A stretch of DNA of 64,000 nt from Flavobacteriales bacterium (GTDB taxonomy: Bacteria > Bacteroidota > Bacteroidia > Flavobacteriales > JASBRU01), in assembly GCA_030149285.1 (NCBI GenBank), contig JASBRU010000002.1, positions 186,001 to 250,000 of the forward strand. Reading direction: 5' to 3'. Positions 8,363 through 18,089 of this stretch are shown in pieces (position 1 is the stretch's first letter; every line of letters begins with the position of its first letter). The position numbers and the translations under genes are program-made. Under the pieces are notes generated by a model. The model did not search any database and was not told where the DNA came from. It saw only the letters and a program-made list of their open reading frames with translations.

Positions 8363-8935
8363 ATGCTACGAAGAAAAAACATTCTGCTATTTGCAGTGCT
8401 GTTTCAATTCTTCTTTTATGGGTGCACAAGCAGTGACACTAGAGGAATAGAATTGCAAATATTTAAGGGCGATACGTTTTCTTTTTCTCAAGTAGAGAAG
8501 GGGAAGGGGACAATTTTGTTTTTTTTATCGCCAGAGTGTCCACTCTCTCAAAGCTATACATTATACATAAATCAGCTGGCAGAAAATACGGCTTATAATG
8601 AGTATCAAATTTTTGGAGTTATTCCATCAACTTATTACACAAAAGAGCAAATAGAAGAATATATTGCCGAATACAATATACAGATTCCGCTTCTTTTAGA
8701 CCCAGACTATCAACTTGTAAAGCATTTAGGCGCAACTATTACTCCCGAAGTTTTTTTATTAAATACCGATGCAAGTATCCAATACCATGGAGCAATAGAT
8801 AATTGGTATGTAAAGCTTGGCGAAAGGAGACAAGTAATTACGGAACATTATTTAAATAAAGTATTAGAAGCTCATTTAAATGGAACTGAAATTGAAATGA
8901 CAGAAACTAAACCTGTGGGTTGTTTGATAGAGTAG
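8363..8935 (+). CDS. Redoxin/thioredoxin-fold lipoprotein with a single active-site cysteine
   Basis: A 190-aa lipoprotein (lipobox FYGC, Cys21) with an AhpC/TlpA-like thioredoxin fold: FFLSPECPLSQSY around residue 59 and a cis-Pro-like segment TITPEVF. The active site has one cysteine (C59) where thioredoxins have CxxC. A second cysteine sits near the C-terminus in TKPVGCLIE (C187), a tail I recall from redoxin proteins paired with copper monooxygenase-like cytochromes. The next gene starts on the base after this stop codon and encodes such a protein, so the two probably act together in the envelope. The reaction is unknown. Confidence 0.8.
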   Translation: MLRRKNILLFAVLFQFFFYGCTSSDTRGIELQIFKGDTFSFSQVEKGKGTILFFLSPECPLSQSYTLYINQLAENTAYNEYQIFGVIPSTYYTKEQIEEYIAEYNIQIPLLLDPDYQLVKHLGATITPEVFLLNTDASIQYHGAIDNWYVKLGERRQVITEHYLNKVLEAHLNGTEIEMTETKPVGCLIE

Positions 8936-10330
8936 ATGAAGAGACATTTACATTACATATATAGTATAGCTTTCCTGTTCGGGGTCGCTTCATGTTCATC
9001 CAATCCTTCTTCTGAGGAGGTTGTAGATGATGTTGGGCCTATAACTTTTGCAAAACATATAAGACCTATAATTCATAAAAATTGTATGCCTTGTCATCGT
9101 CCCGGGCAACCTGGGCCATTTTCTTTAATAACTTATAATGATGTGGTAAAGAAGGCAAAAATGGTAAAGTATGTTACCAGTATACGTTATATGCCACCTT
9201 GGCCTGCAGATCATACTTATAGAGAGTTTTTAAATCAAAAGGTGCTGACTGATGAAGAGATAGGTTTGATTGGGAAATGGGTTGATGAAGGGAAATTGTT
9301 TGGTGATACGGCAGACCTTTTACCACCGCCTAATTATCCTGATGGTTCTCAGTTAGGTGAGCCGGACTTAACTATTAAGGTACCCTCTTTTACTGTTATG
9401 GGAAATAACAGAGATAAATTTATGATGGTAAAAGTTCCTTTTGAAATACCTCAAGATACTTTTGTAAGGGCTATAGAGTTTGTTTCGGGACCAAATAATT
9501 TAGTACATCATATGAATGGACACCTAATCACTTACGATGAGGGGAAGAAAAATAATGTTTTTGAGGGGGAATTGATATCAGATACAGAATTGTATTCCAC
9601 CAAAGAATCTTATGATCAACTTAAGTTGGCAAATGATGATGGTACATTTCCTACCCTAGCACCTTTAGTTACAAACTACTTACCAGGAGTTATCGCCACT
9701 GTTTATCCAGAAGGAATTGGGGGGCAGAGAATAAATAAAAAATCTGCTTTCTTGCTAAATGATGTTCATTATGCTCCTTCACCAGTTGAGTTAACAGACT
9801 CATCATATATAAATCTTTTTTATAGTGATCAAAAACCTGCGCGACAGGTGTATGAATTTCAGATGGGAACATTAGGTGTTTCTAAAATAATACCTCCCTT
9901 AGTAATCCCGCCAGATACCGTTATGAAGTTTGAAACGCACTATTACATAAATAGAGATATATCTTTGGTAACAATCAATCCGCATATGCATTTATTAGGT
10001 AAATCATTTTTAGCTTATGCTACAACACCTGTAGGGGATACCATCCCTCTAATTAATATTCCACGCTGGGATTTTCATTGGCAATATTTTTACACATTTA
10101 AAAAAATGCTAAAAATTCCTAAAGGATCTGTAATTCATGTTGAGGCTGTTATGGATAATACAGATGCAAATTCAAATAATCCATACATACCGCCAAGGCA
10201 AATTTCTGAGCAAGACCACAGTATGCGTACAACCGACGAGATGTTACAGTTTATTGTTAACTGGGTTGAGTATCAGGATGGAGATGATACAACTAGTTTA
10301 GCGCCAAAAATTTTTTATTTTGAAAAGTGA
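8936..10330 (+). CDS. Lipoprotein with cytochrome c and copper type II monooxygenase-like domains
   Basis: A 464-aa envelope lipoprotein (lipobox VASC, Cys20). A c-type heme site CMPCH lies at residues 50-54, followed by the small cytochrome domain with MPPWPAD. The C-terminal two thirds resemble the ascorbate-dependent copper type II monooxygenase fold (peptidylglycine hydroxylating and dopamine beta monooxygenases), with candidate copper ligands HH at 191-192 and HMH at 350-352 (in HMHLLGK). It abuts the redoxin lipoprotein gene with no spacer, suggesting one transcript. Heme could feed electrons to a copper centre (inference). Substrate unknown. Confidence 0.82.
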   Translation: MKRHLHYIYSIAFLFGVASCSSNPSSEEVVDDVGPITFAKHIRPIIHKNCMPCHRPGQPGPFSLITYNDVVKKAKMVKYVTSIRYMPPWPADHTYREFLNQKVLTDEEIGLIGKWVDEGKLFGDTADLLPPPNYPDGSQLGEPDLTIKVPSFTVMGNNRDKFMMVKVPFEIPQDTFVRAIEFVSGPNNLVHHMNGHLITYDEGKKNNVFEGELISDTELYSTKESYDQLKLANDDGTFPTLAPLVTNYLPGVIATVYPEGIGGQRINKKSAFLLNDVHYAPSPVELTDSSYINLFYSDQKPARQVYEFQMGTLGVSKIIPPLVIPPDTVMKFETHYYINRDISLVTINPHMHLLGKSFLAYATTPVGDTIPLINIPRWDFHWQYFYTFKKMLKIPKGSVIHVEAVMDNTDANSNNPYIPPRQISEQDHSMRTTDEMLQFIVNWVEYQDGDDTTSLAPKIFYFEK

Positions 10331-10435
10331 TGATAATGTAGTATCTTTAATAAGTTGTGAAAATTAAATAACTGTTAAATTTATTCATTATCAGACATTT
10401 ATGACATAATTGAATTAAATAGAGTTTTGCACTGT

Positions 10436-10467
10436 TTGGATTAGAAAAAAAAATCTTGCTATATTTA
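10436..10467 (+). promoter_or_regulatory. Possible promoter of the TonB receptor/T9SS cluster
   Basis: TTG at 10436-10438 and TATATTTA at 10460-10467 are 21 nt apart. The -7 box differs from TAnnTTTG at its last base. The 169-bp gap between the cytochrome gene and the receptor holds no other clear signal. Confidence 0.35.
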
Positions 10468-10499
10468 CGAATTCTAAATAGTGATTTAACAATAAATTA

Positions 10500-13400
10500 A
10501 TGGGTATGCTACGAAAACTACTCGCCTTACTACTTGTTGGGCTTTCAACATTTGCTTATGCGCAAGTGCGCCCGGGTTCATTAAAAGGAACTGTTATTGA
10601 CAAAGCTACTGGTGAAACAATTCCCACAGCTAACGTTGTAATTGAACAAGATGGTGCTATCATTGCTGGTGGTGCTACAGATTTCGATGGAAAGTTTCAT
10701 ATTAAGCCAATTCCCGCAGGGAGTTATACAGTAAAAATTTCTTTTACTGGATATGCTACAAACCAAACTAATGGGGTTTTAATAGAGCCCAATAAAATTA
10801 CCAACCACAATGTTTCTTTAGAAGAGGAATCAGCAGTGCTTGGTGATGTTGTTGTTATAGAATACGTTGTGCCATTAATTGATGGTAACAAAACTGGTAA
10901 AACAACAACTGGTGATGATATTGTAAACATGGCGGTTCGTGATGTAGCATCTATTGCTGCACAAACTGCAGGTGTTTACCAAGCAGATGAAGGTTCTGCA
11001 TTGAGTGTACGTGGTGGTCGTGCTTCGTCTACTGATGTATACATTGATGGTATAAAAGTAAGAGGTTCTTCTTCTTTACCTCAATCTGCAATTGAACAAC
11101 AAACAGTAATTACAGGTGGTGTGCCAGCGCAATATGGTGATGCAACATCAGGTATCATATCTGTAACAACCAGAGGTCCATCTCCAATTTACCGTGGAGG
11201 TTTTGAGGCTTTTACTTCTGAACCTTTTGATTCTTATGGTAACAATCTTATTGGTTTTAACCTTTCTGGTCCGCTTTGGAAAAAGCCAAATAGTACAACT
11301 CCTGTTGCAGGATTCCGTCTTACAGGAGAGTATCAATCTCGTAGAGATGCATTCCCTTCAGCAGTAGATTTATATAAAGTAAAGGATAGTAAGTTGGCTG
11401 AGATAGAGGCAAACCCTCTTCAACCCTCTGGTGGTGGACAAGGTGTAAACCAAAGTGCTGAATTTTTGAGGTTTAGTGATTTAGAAAAAATTGACCACAG
11501 ATTAAATGCTCAACGTAAAGATTTGCGTTTACAAGGTAATGTTCGTATTCAAACTAGTAAAACTACAAGTTTAACATTAGGTGGGTCTTTTACTAGAGTA
11601 CAATCTAATAACTACAGTTTTACAAGTTCTTTAATGAACTACAATAATAACTCTGAGTCTATTTCAACAGACTGGAGAGTTTTTGGTCGTTTCCAACAAA
11701 GCTTTGGTAACCAAGAAGAAGAAAGTAACTCATTAATTAAGAATGCTTTTTATAATATTCAAATTGACTATACTCAAAACAATGGTTTAACTCAGGATAA
11801 GAATCATGAGGATAATATTTTCAGATATGGTCATATAGGTAAATTTGAGACTTTAAGACGAAGAGCTTATAACCCAGGTTCTGCAGAAGATGAAAACGGA
11901 AATGTGCTTTCAGGATGGGAGCAAGTAGTATTTCAGGATACAGCAGTAATATTTACTCCGGGTCCTTATAATCCTGTTTTGGCAAATTACACATCTCAAG
12001 TGTATGATTTTATTGAGCAAGGCTTTGTAACAGGAACTACTAATAACTTAACCGGTATTTCTGCTGCTGGTGGATTGAGAAATGGTGATGGACCAACAAG
12101 TATATATAACTTATGGACTAATGTAGGGGCTGTTCAAGCTGGTTACTCTAAATCAGAAAATCAACAGTTTCGTTTAACTGCATCTGGTTCTGCTGATATT
12201 GGAGACCACTCTATCATTATTGGTGCTGAGTTTGAACAACGTATTGACCGTGGATATAGTGTAGCTACAACAGGTATGTGGCAACGTATGCGTCAGTTAG
12301 CTAACCAACATATCTTACAACTTGATTTAGATAATCCTGTTTTTGTGAGAGATGAAAATGGCGTTTTCTTAGACACTATAAACTATAATAGAAATATTGA
12401 TTTAGCAAGCCAAGGTACTTTCGATAGAAATTTACGTCTTGCTTTAGGTTTAGATCCTAATGGAGATGACTTTATTAATATTGATGAGTACGATCCGGAT
12501 GTGTTTTCGTTAAATATGTTTAGTGCTGATGAACTAATCAACGAAGGTGGAGGCTCATTTGTAAGTTATTTTGGTTACGATTATACAGGTGAAAGAACTA
12601 GCAATAATGTTCGATTTGAAGACTTCTTCTTGCCAGGAGAAAAATTAATAGCTCCTTTCCAGCCTATATATATGGCAGGTTATATCCAAGATCAATTCTC
12701 TTACGAAGATTTAGTATTTAATATCGGTGTGCGTGTTGATAGATACGATGCGAACCAAAGAGTATTAAGAGATCAGTATGTTTTATACCCTACATATACT
12801 GCAGGTGAATTGAGTGGTACAGTATTATCGGGTGAAAACATTCCACAGAGTGTGGGTGATGATTATGTGGTTTATGTAGATGACTACACTGATCCAAATG
12901 CTATAGTTGGATTTCGTAACGGAGATGACTGGTATGATGCACAAGGTGTAAGAGTTGACAACCCAGAAGATATAGCAAATGCTACTGCTGATGGTAGAAT
13001 TAACCCATTCTTAGTTAACCCAGACCAACCTAACCAAGGAGCAGAAGGTTTAACAGAGTCATTTAAAGATTACGAGCCTCAAATTAATGTAATGCCTCGT
13101 ATATCTTTCAACTTCCCTATCTCTGATGAGGCATTGTTCTTTGCACATTATGATGTGTTAACTGAGCGTCCTGATGGATTCTCTAGAGCAAACCCTTTAG
13201 ACTACTTAAACTTATCATTAGGTGTGGCTGGTTCAATAAACAATCCAGATTTAAAGCCACAAAAAACTGTTGATTACGAAATTGGTTTTACGCAAGCGTT
13301 GAACAAAAGATCATCTTTAACTATTTCTGCTTTTTATAGAGAGTTAAGAGATTATATTCAAGCAACATCAGTTGTTCAAGCTTTTCCACAAACTTATATT

Positions 13401-14138
13401 ACACGTCAAAACTTAGACTTTGGTACTGTAAAAGGATTCTCTGTGGCATATGACTTAAGAAGAACAAATAACGTATCTATTAATGCAAACTATACATTAC
13501 AGTTTGCTGATGGATCGGGTTCATCTTCATCGTCTAACATTAACTTAGCAGCATCTGGTAATCCAAACTTAAGAACAATTAATCCATTAAACTTTGACCA
13601 ACGTCATAACATTACTCTTACTGTAGATTATCGTTTCGCTTCAGGTAGAAATTATACTGGTCCTGTATGGTTTGGGAAAAAAGTGTTAGAGCAATTTGGA
13701 GCTAACTTTGTATTTAACTTAGGTTCAGGTACTCCTTATTCAAAACGTGCTAGAGTTACTCCAATTGGTGGTGGTGGTAGTGCTGTTATTGATGGTTCAA
13801 TTAACGGTTCTAGGTTGCCATGGCAGTTTAGAATTGATGCGCGTGTAAGTAAATCATTTGCTGTTAAATTCTCTAAAGATGAAAAGAAAAGACCATCTAA
13901 CTTAGAGGTATACATACAAGCAAATAACTTATTGAATACACTTAATGTACTAAGCGTATATCCATTTACCGGTAACCCAGATGATGATGGTTTCTTAAGC
14001 TCTCCTCAGGCGGTTAATACTATTAACACTGTAACTAATGCTGCTGCTTTTGTTGACTTATACAACATAAGAGTAAATAATCCTGGAGCATATAGTTTAC
14101 CAAGAAGAATAACATTAGGAGTTAACTTTAGTTTCTAA
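10500..14138 (+). CDS. Large TonB-dependent receptor with carboxypeptidase-like domain and an EF-hand-like loop
   Basis: A 1212-aa outer-membrane receptor: signal peptide ending AYAQ, carboxypeptidase-regulatory-like domain (KGTVIDKATGETIPTANV), plug domain with LSVRGGRASSTDVYIDG, then a long barrel ending VNFSF. Residues 652-663 (DPNGDDFINIDE) match a canonical EF-hand calcium loop, unusual inside a barrel and probably in an external loop. Downstream, 28 bp away, is a 1290-aa putative T9SS cargo and then a PorV-like protein, so the receptor may be part of a surface assembly rather than a simple nutrient importer. Substrate unknown. Confidence 0.9.
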   Translation: MGMLRKLLALLLVGLSTFAYAQVRPGSLKGTVIDKATGETIPTANVVIEQDGAIIAGGATDFDGKFHIKPIPAGSYTVKISFTGYATNQTNGVLIEPNKITNHNVSLEEESAVLGDVVVIEYVVPLIDGNKTGKTTTGDDIVNMAVRDVASIAAQTAGVYQADEGSALSVRGGRASSTDVYIDGIKVRGSSSLPQSAIEQQTVITGGVPAQYGDATSGIISVTTRGPSPIYRGGFEAFTSEPFDSYGNNLIGFNLSGPLWKKPNSTTPVAGFRLTGEYQSRRDAFPSAVDLYKVKDSKLAEIEANPLQPSGGGQGVNQSAEFLRFSDLEKIDHRLNAQRKDLRLQGNVRIQTSKTTSLTLGGSFTRVQSNNYSFTSSLMNYNNNSESISTDWRVFGRFQQSFGNQEEESNSLIKNAFYNIQIDYTQNNGLTQDKNHEDNIFRYGHIGKFETLRRRAYNPGSAEDENGNVLSGWEQVVFQDTAVIFTPGPYNPVLANYTSQVYDFIEQGFVTGTTNNLTGISAAGGLRNGDGPTSIYNLWTNVGAVQAGYSKSENQQFRLTASGSADIGDHSIIIGAEFEQRIDRGYSVATTGMWQRMRQLANQHILQLDLDNPVFVRDENGVFLDTINYNRNIDLASQGTFDRNLRLALGLDPNGDDFINIDEYDPDVFSLNMFSADELINEGGGSFVSYFGYDYTGERTSNNVRFEDFFLPGEKLIAPFQPIYMAGYIQDQFSYEDLVFNIGVRVDRYDANQRVLRDQYVLYPTYTAGELSGTVLSGENIPQSVGDDYVVYVDDYTDPNAIVGFRNGDDWYDAQGVRVDNPEDIANATADGRINPFLVNPDQPNQGAEGLTESFKDYEPQINVMPRISFNFPISDEALFFAHYDVLTERPDGFSRANPLDYLNLSLGVAGSINNPDLKPQKTVDYEIGFTQALNKRSSLTISAFYRELRDYIQATSVVQAFPQTYITRQNLDFGTVKGFSVAYDLRRTNNVSINANYTLQFADGSGSSSSSNINLAASGNPNLRTINPLNFDQRHNITLTVDYRFASGRNYTGPVWFGKKVLEQFGANFVFNLGSGTPYSKRARVTPIGGGGSAVIDGSINGSRLPWQFRIDARVSKSFAVKFSKDEKKRPSNLEVYIQANNLLNTLNVLSVYPFTGNPDDDGFLSSPQAVNTINTVTNAAAFVDLYNIRVNNPGAYSLPRRITLGVNFSF

Positions 14139-14166
14139 TAAAAAATATACTTAATATCTCTTTGCT

Positions 14167-17100
14167 ATGAAAAACAGAATCATTTTATCAACCCTGCTTT
14201 TAGCCTTTAGCTTTACAGGATTGTTGGCTCGCGAAAACGCCAATACATCCGGTAAAAAAGCTAACTCGCAAAAGCGTGCAGCAGCAGCGCTATGTGCTCC
14301 TGCTCGTACACAAACAGATTTAAATATTAATAACATCCGTACTACAATATTAGCCGGTGGTGATATGTGGTGGGATTTAAATACTGCACAGTTTGAAGTA
14401 CCTAAGGGTACAGGTTTAAACTCAATGTTCTCCGGTTCATTATGGATTGGTGGTGTTGATGATGCAAACCAGTTAAAGCTTGCGGCGATGACTTACCGCC
14501 AGTCTGGTAATGACTTTTGGCCAGGACCTTTAACAACTGATGGTACTGCTAGTATTGAAGACGATGTATGCTCTTTATACGATCAACATTGGTTAATTAC
14601 TAGAGAAATGGTTGATATACATGTAGGATGGTTAAACTGTAAAAATGACCCTTCATGTAATGAAAATGAAGATTATCCGGGTTATGCAAATAATATACCG
14701 GAAGTAATTGTAAACTGGCCAGCTTTTGGTGCCGAGGGTGAATTAAATAGAGTGTTAGGACCATTTGAAGATGTTGATCAAGATGGCGCTTATGATCCTG
14801 AAGTAGATTATCCAAGATATGATTTAACTGGAGAAGGAGACTGTAAAGGAGATGACTATTTATTCGGAGACCAGACAATTTTTTGGGTATATAATGATAG
14901 AGGAAATGTTCACACTGAAAGTGGCGCTCAACAAATAGGTTTAGAAATTCAAGCTCAAGCATTCTCATTTGCTACCAATGATGAGATTAACAACATGACA
15001 TTTAACAACTATAAAATCATTAACCGTTCAACATTCGGTATGGACTCAACTTGGTTTGGTACTTGGTTTGACCCGGATTTAGGAAGACCGGATGATGATG
15101 TTATTGGTTGTGATATTCCAAGGGGTTTAGGTTATTGCTATAATGGTGATGCTGATGATGATGGTCCTTTAGGCTACGGTTTAAACCCGCCTGCTGTTGG
15201 ATTTGACTTTTTCCAAGGTCCTGTGGCTGACCCTAATGATGGAATAGATAATGATAGAGATAGTTTAGTAGATGAGCCAGGTGAGTTAATAATCATGTCT
15301 AACTTCATGTATTATAACAACTCAAATAGTAATGTAAATACAACAAATCCATCTAGTGAGTCTCACTATTATCAGTACTTACAAAGTAGATGGAAGAATA
15401 ACAATCCACTTACTTATGGTGGAACAGGTTTTGAACAAAACCCAACTACAAGTTTAATTACTCCTTATGCTTATCCAGATGTTACTGTCGATTTTAGAAG
15501 ACCTGGATTTGGAGGTCCTGGTAACCCATGGAGAGAAGACCCAAGTAACCAAGCTGATAAAAGAGGTCTGCACGGAGCAGGTCCTTTCTCATTAGCACCT
15601 GGTGCTACAAACAGTATTACTTCGGGTATTATTTGGGCAAGAGATAACTTGAGTGGTGATCCATTTGAGTCAGTAGAATTGGTAAGATTAGCAGATGATA
15701 AGGCTCAGATTTTATTTGACAACTGTTTCCAAGTATTGAATGGACCGGATGCACCTGATATGACTATCCAAGAGCTTGATAAAACACTTATCATTACTCT
15801 TACTAATAAAGAGACTTCTAACAACTATAATTTAACATATAGAGAAACGGATCCATTAATTACAGCTGTAGACCCATCTGATGATGAGTTTGTTTTTGAA
15901 GGATATCAGATATTCCAATTTAAAGATGCAACAGTTTCTGTTACAGACTTATATGATGCAAGTAGATCTCGTCTAGTAGCGCAAGCAGATGTTAAGAACG
16001 GTGTAACAACCCTTATTAACTATCTTACAAATGATGATGGTCTTTTAGAACCAAATAACATGACCTTAAAAGCAGAAGATGCTGGGGTAAAGAGTTCATT
16101 TATTATTACAGAAGATGCTTTTGCTACAGGAGACTTAAGATTAATTAACCACAAGAAATATTACTTTACTGTAATTGCTTATGGATACAATAATTTTGCT
16201 CCGTATAATGCAGCAACTCCTGATATTACTCAGAAAGAGCCTTATAAAGCAGGTAGAAGAAACATTCAAACGTATGTTGCTATTCCTCATATAACTAGTT
16301 CTGAGAATGGAGGTACAGTTATCCAAGCAAATTATGGCGATGGTGTGAAACTTACTCGTATTGAAGGTCAAGGTAATGGTGGTAATGAGTTATCATATAC
16401 TTCTGCTACAGAATCTTTTATTGTTAATAATTTCAAGATGGACAACCCTACTTATGATAATGGTGCAGGTCCTATTGATATTAGAGTAATAGATCCATTA
16501 AATGTTCCTGTAGGAAACTATACATTTACTTTGGATGATAACACTGAGAATGCAAACTGGGAAATTGCTGATGAGTCTGGTACTGTTATAGCAACTTCTA
16601 ATAGTTCTTTAGTATTACAAAATGAGCAAATTATTCCTGAGTTAGGACTTTCAGTAACTATAGGAGGAAAACAAAATTACGATACAGGTTTAGATACTGC
16701 TGATATTCCAAATGGAACTAACAATGGTTTTATATCTGCATCAATGGAGTTTGATGATCCAACAAAGGCATGGTTAACTGGATTACCTGATGCTGATATC
16801 TTTACCAATCAAAACTGGATTCGTTCTGGTAATGCATGTAGAGGTAATGTATGTCAAAACCCTCCTGAGTCTAACTATCCTGATATGCCTGGGGTAGACC
16901 CAAGAGAAGACTTTGAAGAAGTATTAGGTGGAACATGGTCTCCTTATGCCCTAGCAGCGGCAGAAAGCTTAAATGCAACAAACGGAACTGCTGGTGGTGG
17001 TCCTGCTAACCCACGTGGTAGAACTGCACAACTTACTAATTTACAAAGTGTGGATGTTGTATTTACATCAGACCAATCTTTATGGACTCGAGTACCTGTA

Positions 17101-18039
17101 TTTGAAATGGGTGAGGAAGCAAGTCTTAATGAAGGCGGTGTTTCTAAATGGACATTAAGAGCACATGCATCTGTAGATAAGAATGGAAACGATGATGGTA
17201 CTGGTACAGGTTGGGGTTGGTTCCCTGGTTATGCTGTAGACCTTGAAACAGGAACACGTTTAAATATGGCAATTGGTGAAGACTCATGGTTAGTTGCTGC
17301 TAATGGTAACGATATGAAGTGGAATCCAACTACAGTAAACGTAGACTTTTTTGGAGGTAAGCACTATATATACATTATGCGTCCGTTCTATGATGTAAAC
17401 GGAGATGGCATAATATCTGGTACGGCTGATAGAGATTTATCATATCGAGGTGATGATCAAACACAAAACCCTTACTTTAATGAGTTTAACAACTTAAATC
17501 CTTTAAATGCAGCTAATGCATTAAGAAACTTTATGTGGGTTAATATTCCTTTAATAGCACCAGGAAGAGAGTTGTTAGAAACGGATGTAAGAGTTAAGTT
17601 AAGAGTCTTAAAGCCTTATGCTAAACAAGTAGTAGATAACTCTAACAACGGATTTAACAAGTACTCATTTAATACTAGTGATGTTGCTACCAGAACAGGT
17701 AATACTGCAGCAGCAAAGAATGCATTAGATATTATTAAGGTAGTGCCTAACCCTTATTACGCATACTCTTTATATGAAGAGTCGCAAATTGATACTAGGG
17801 TGAAAATTACTAATGTACCTGAAAGATGTGTGATATCTATTTTTACATCTAACGGTACATTGATAAGAACATTTGATAAAGACAACTCAGATACTTTTGT
17901 AGAGTGGGATCTTAAAAACAATTTTAACATTCCTATTGCAAGTGGCGTGTATATTATTCATGTTAAGGCAGAAGGTATAGGTGAGAAGGTTGTTAAATGG
18001 TTTGGAACAATGCGACCTGTTGACGTACAAGGGTTTTAG
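14167..18039 (+). CDS. Large secreted protein with T9SS-type C-terminal domain
   Basis: A 1290-aa secreted protein with a signal peptide (ILSTLLLAFSFTGLLA). The N-terminal mature part carries NNIRTTILAGGDMWWD. Several aspartate-rich segments look like calcium sites, such as DVDQDGAYDPEVD, NDGIDNDRDSLVDEPGE and DVNGDGIISG (from residue 1076). The last ~100 residues have the layout of a type IX secretion sorting domain: VVPNPYYAYS, then ISIFTSNGTLIRTF, then GVYIIHVKAEG and GEKVVKW. It ends in FGTMRPVDVQGF, longer than the usual type A end. The gene sits between a TonB receptor and a PorV-like gene. Surface location is inferred; function unknown. Confidence 0.8.
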   Translation: MKNRIILSTLLLAFSFTGLLARENANTSGKKANSQKRAAAALCAPARTQTDLNINNIRTTILAGGDMWWDLNTAQFEVPKGTGLNSMFSGSLWIGGVDDANQLKLAAMTYRQSGNDFWPGPLTTDGTASIEDDVCSLYDQHWLITREMVDIHVGWLNCKNDPSCNENEDYPGYANNIPEVIVNWPAFGAEGELNRVLGPFEDVDQDGAYDPEVDYPRYDLTGEGDCKGDDYLFGDQTIFWVYNDRGNVHTESGAQQIGLEIQAQAFSFATNDEINNMTFNNYKIINRSTFGMDSTWFGTWFDPDLGRPDDDVIGCDIPRGLGYCYNGDADDDGPLGYGLNPPAVGFDFFQGPVADPNDGIDNDRDSLVDEPGELIIMSNFMYYNNSNSNVNTTNPSSESHYYQYLQSRWKNNNPLTYGGTGFEQNPTTSLITPYAYPDVTVDFRRPGFGGPGNPWREDPSNQADKRGLHGAGPFSLAPGATNSITSGIIWARDNLSGDPFESVELVRLADDKAQILFDNCFQVLNGPDAPDMTIQELDKTLIITLTNKETSNNYNLTYRETDPLITAVDPSDDEFVFEGYQIFQFKDATVSVTDLYDASRSRLVAQADVKNGVTTLINYLTNDDGLLEPNNMTLKAEDAGVKSSFIITEDAFATGDLRLINHKKYYFTVIAYGYNNFAPYNAATPDITQKEPYKAGRRNIQTYVAIPHITSSENGGTVIQANYGDGVKLTRIEGQGNGGNELSYTSATESFIVNNFKMDNPTYDNGAGPIDIRVIDPLNVPVGNYTFTLDDNTENANWEIADESGTVIATSNSSLVLQNEQIIPELGLSVTIGGKQNYDTGLDTADIPNGTNNGFISASMEFDDPTKAWLTGLPDADIFTNQNWIRSGNACRGNVCQNPPESNYPDMPGVDPREDFEEVLGGTWSPYALAAAESLNATNGTAGGGPANPRGRTAQLTNLQSVDVVFTSDQSLWTRVPVFEMGEEASLNEGGVSKWTLRAHASVDKNGNDDGTGTGWGWFPGYAVDLETGTRLNMAIGEDSWLVAANGNDMKWNPTTVNVDFFGGKHYIYIMRPFYDVNGDGIISGTADRDLSYRGDDQTQNPYFNEFNNLNPLNAANALRNFMWVNIPLIAPGRELLETDVRVKLRVLKPYAKQVVDNSNNGFNKYSFNTSDVATRTGNTAAAKNALDIIKVVPNPYYAYSLYEESQIDTRVKITNVPERCVISIFTSNGTLIRTFDKDNSDTFVEWDLKNNFNIPIASGVYIIHVKAEGIGEKVVKWFGTMRPVDVQGF

Positions 18040-18089
18040 GATTGTTGAAATTGAAACGAGAACAAGATTAATTGACTTAGATATTAGCT

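Noticed and set aside
14600-14968. A 122-codon open frame on the minus strand inside the 1290-aa cargo gene
   Set aside because: It is fully inside a well-supported gene, is rich in Leu/His as expected from an antisense frame, and has no promoter or family resemblance.
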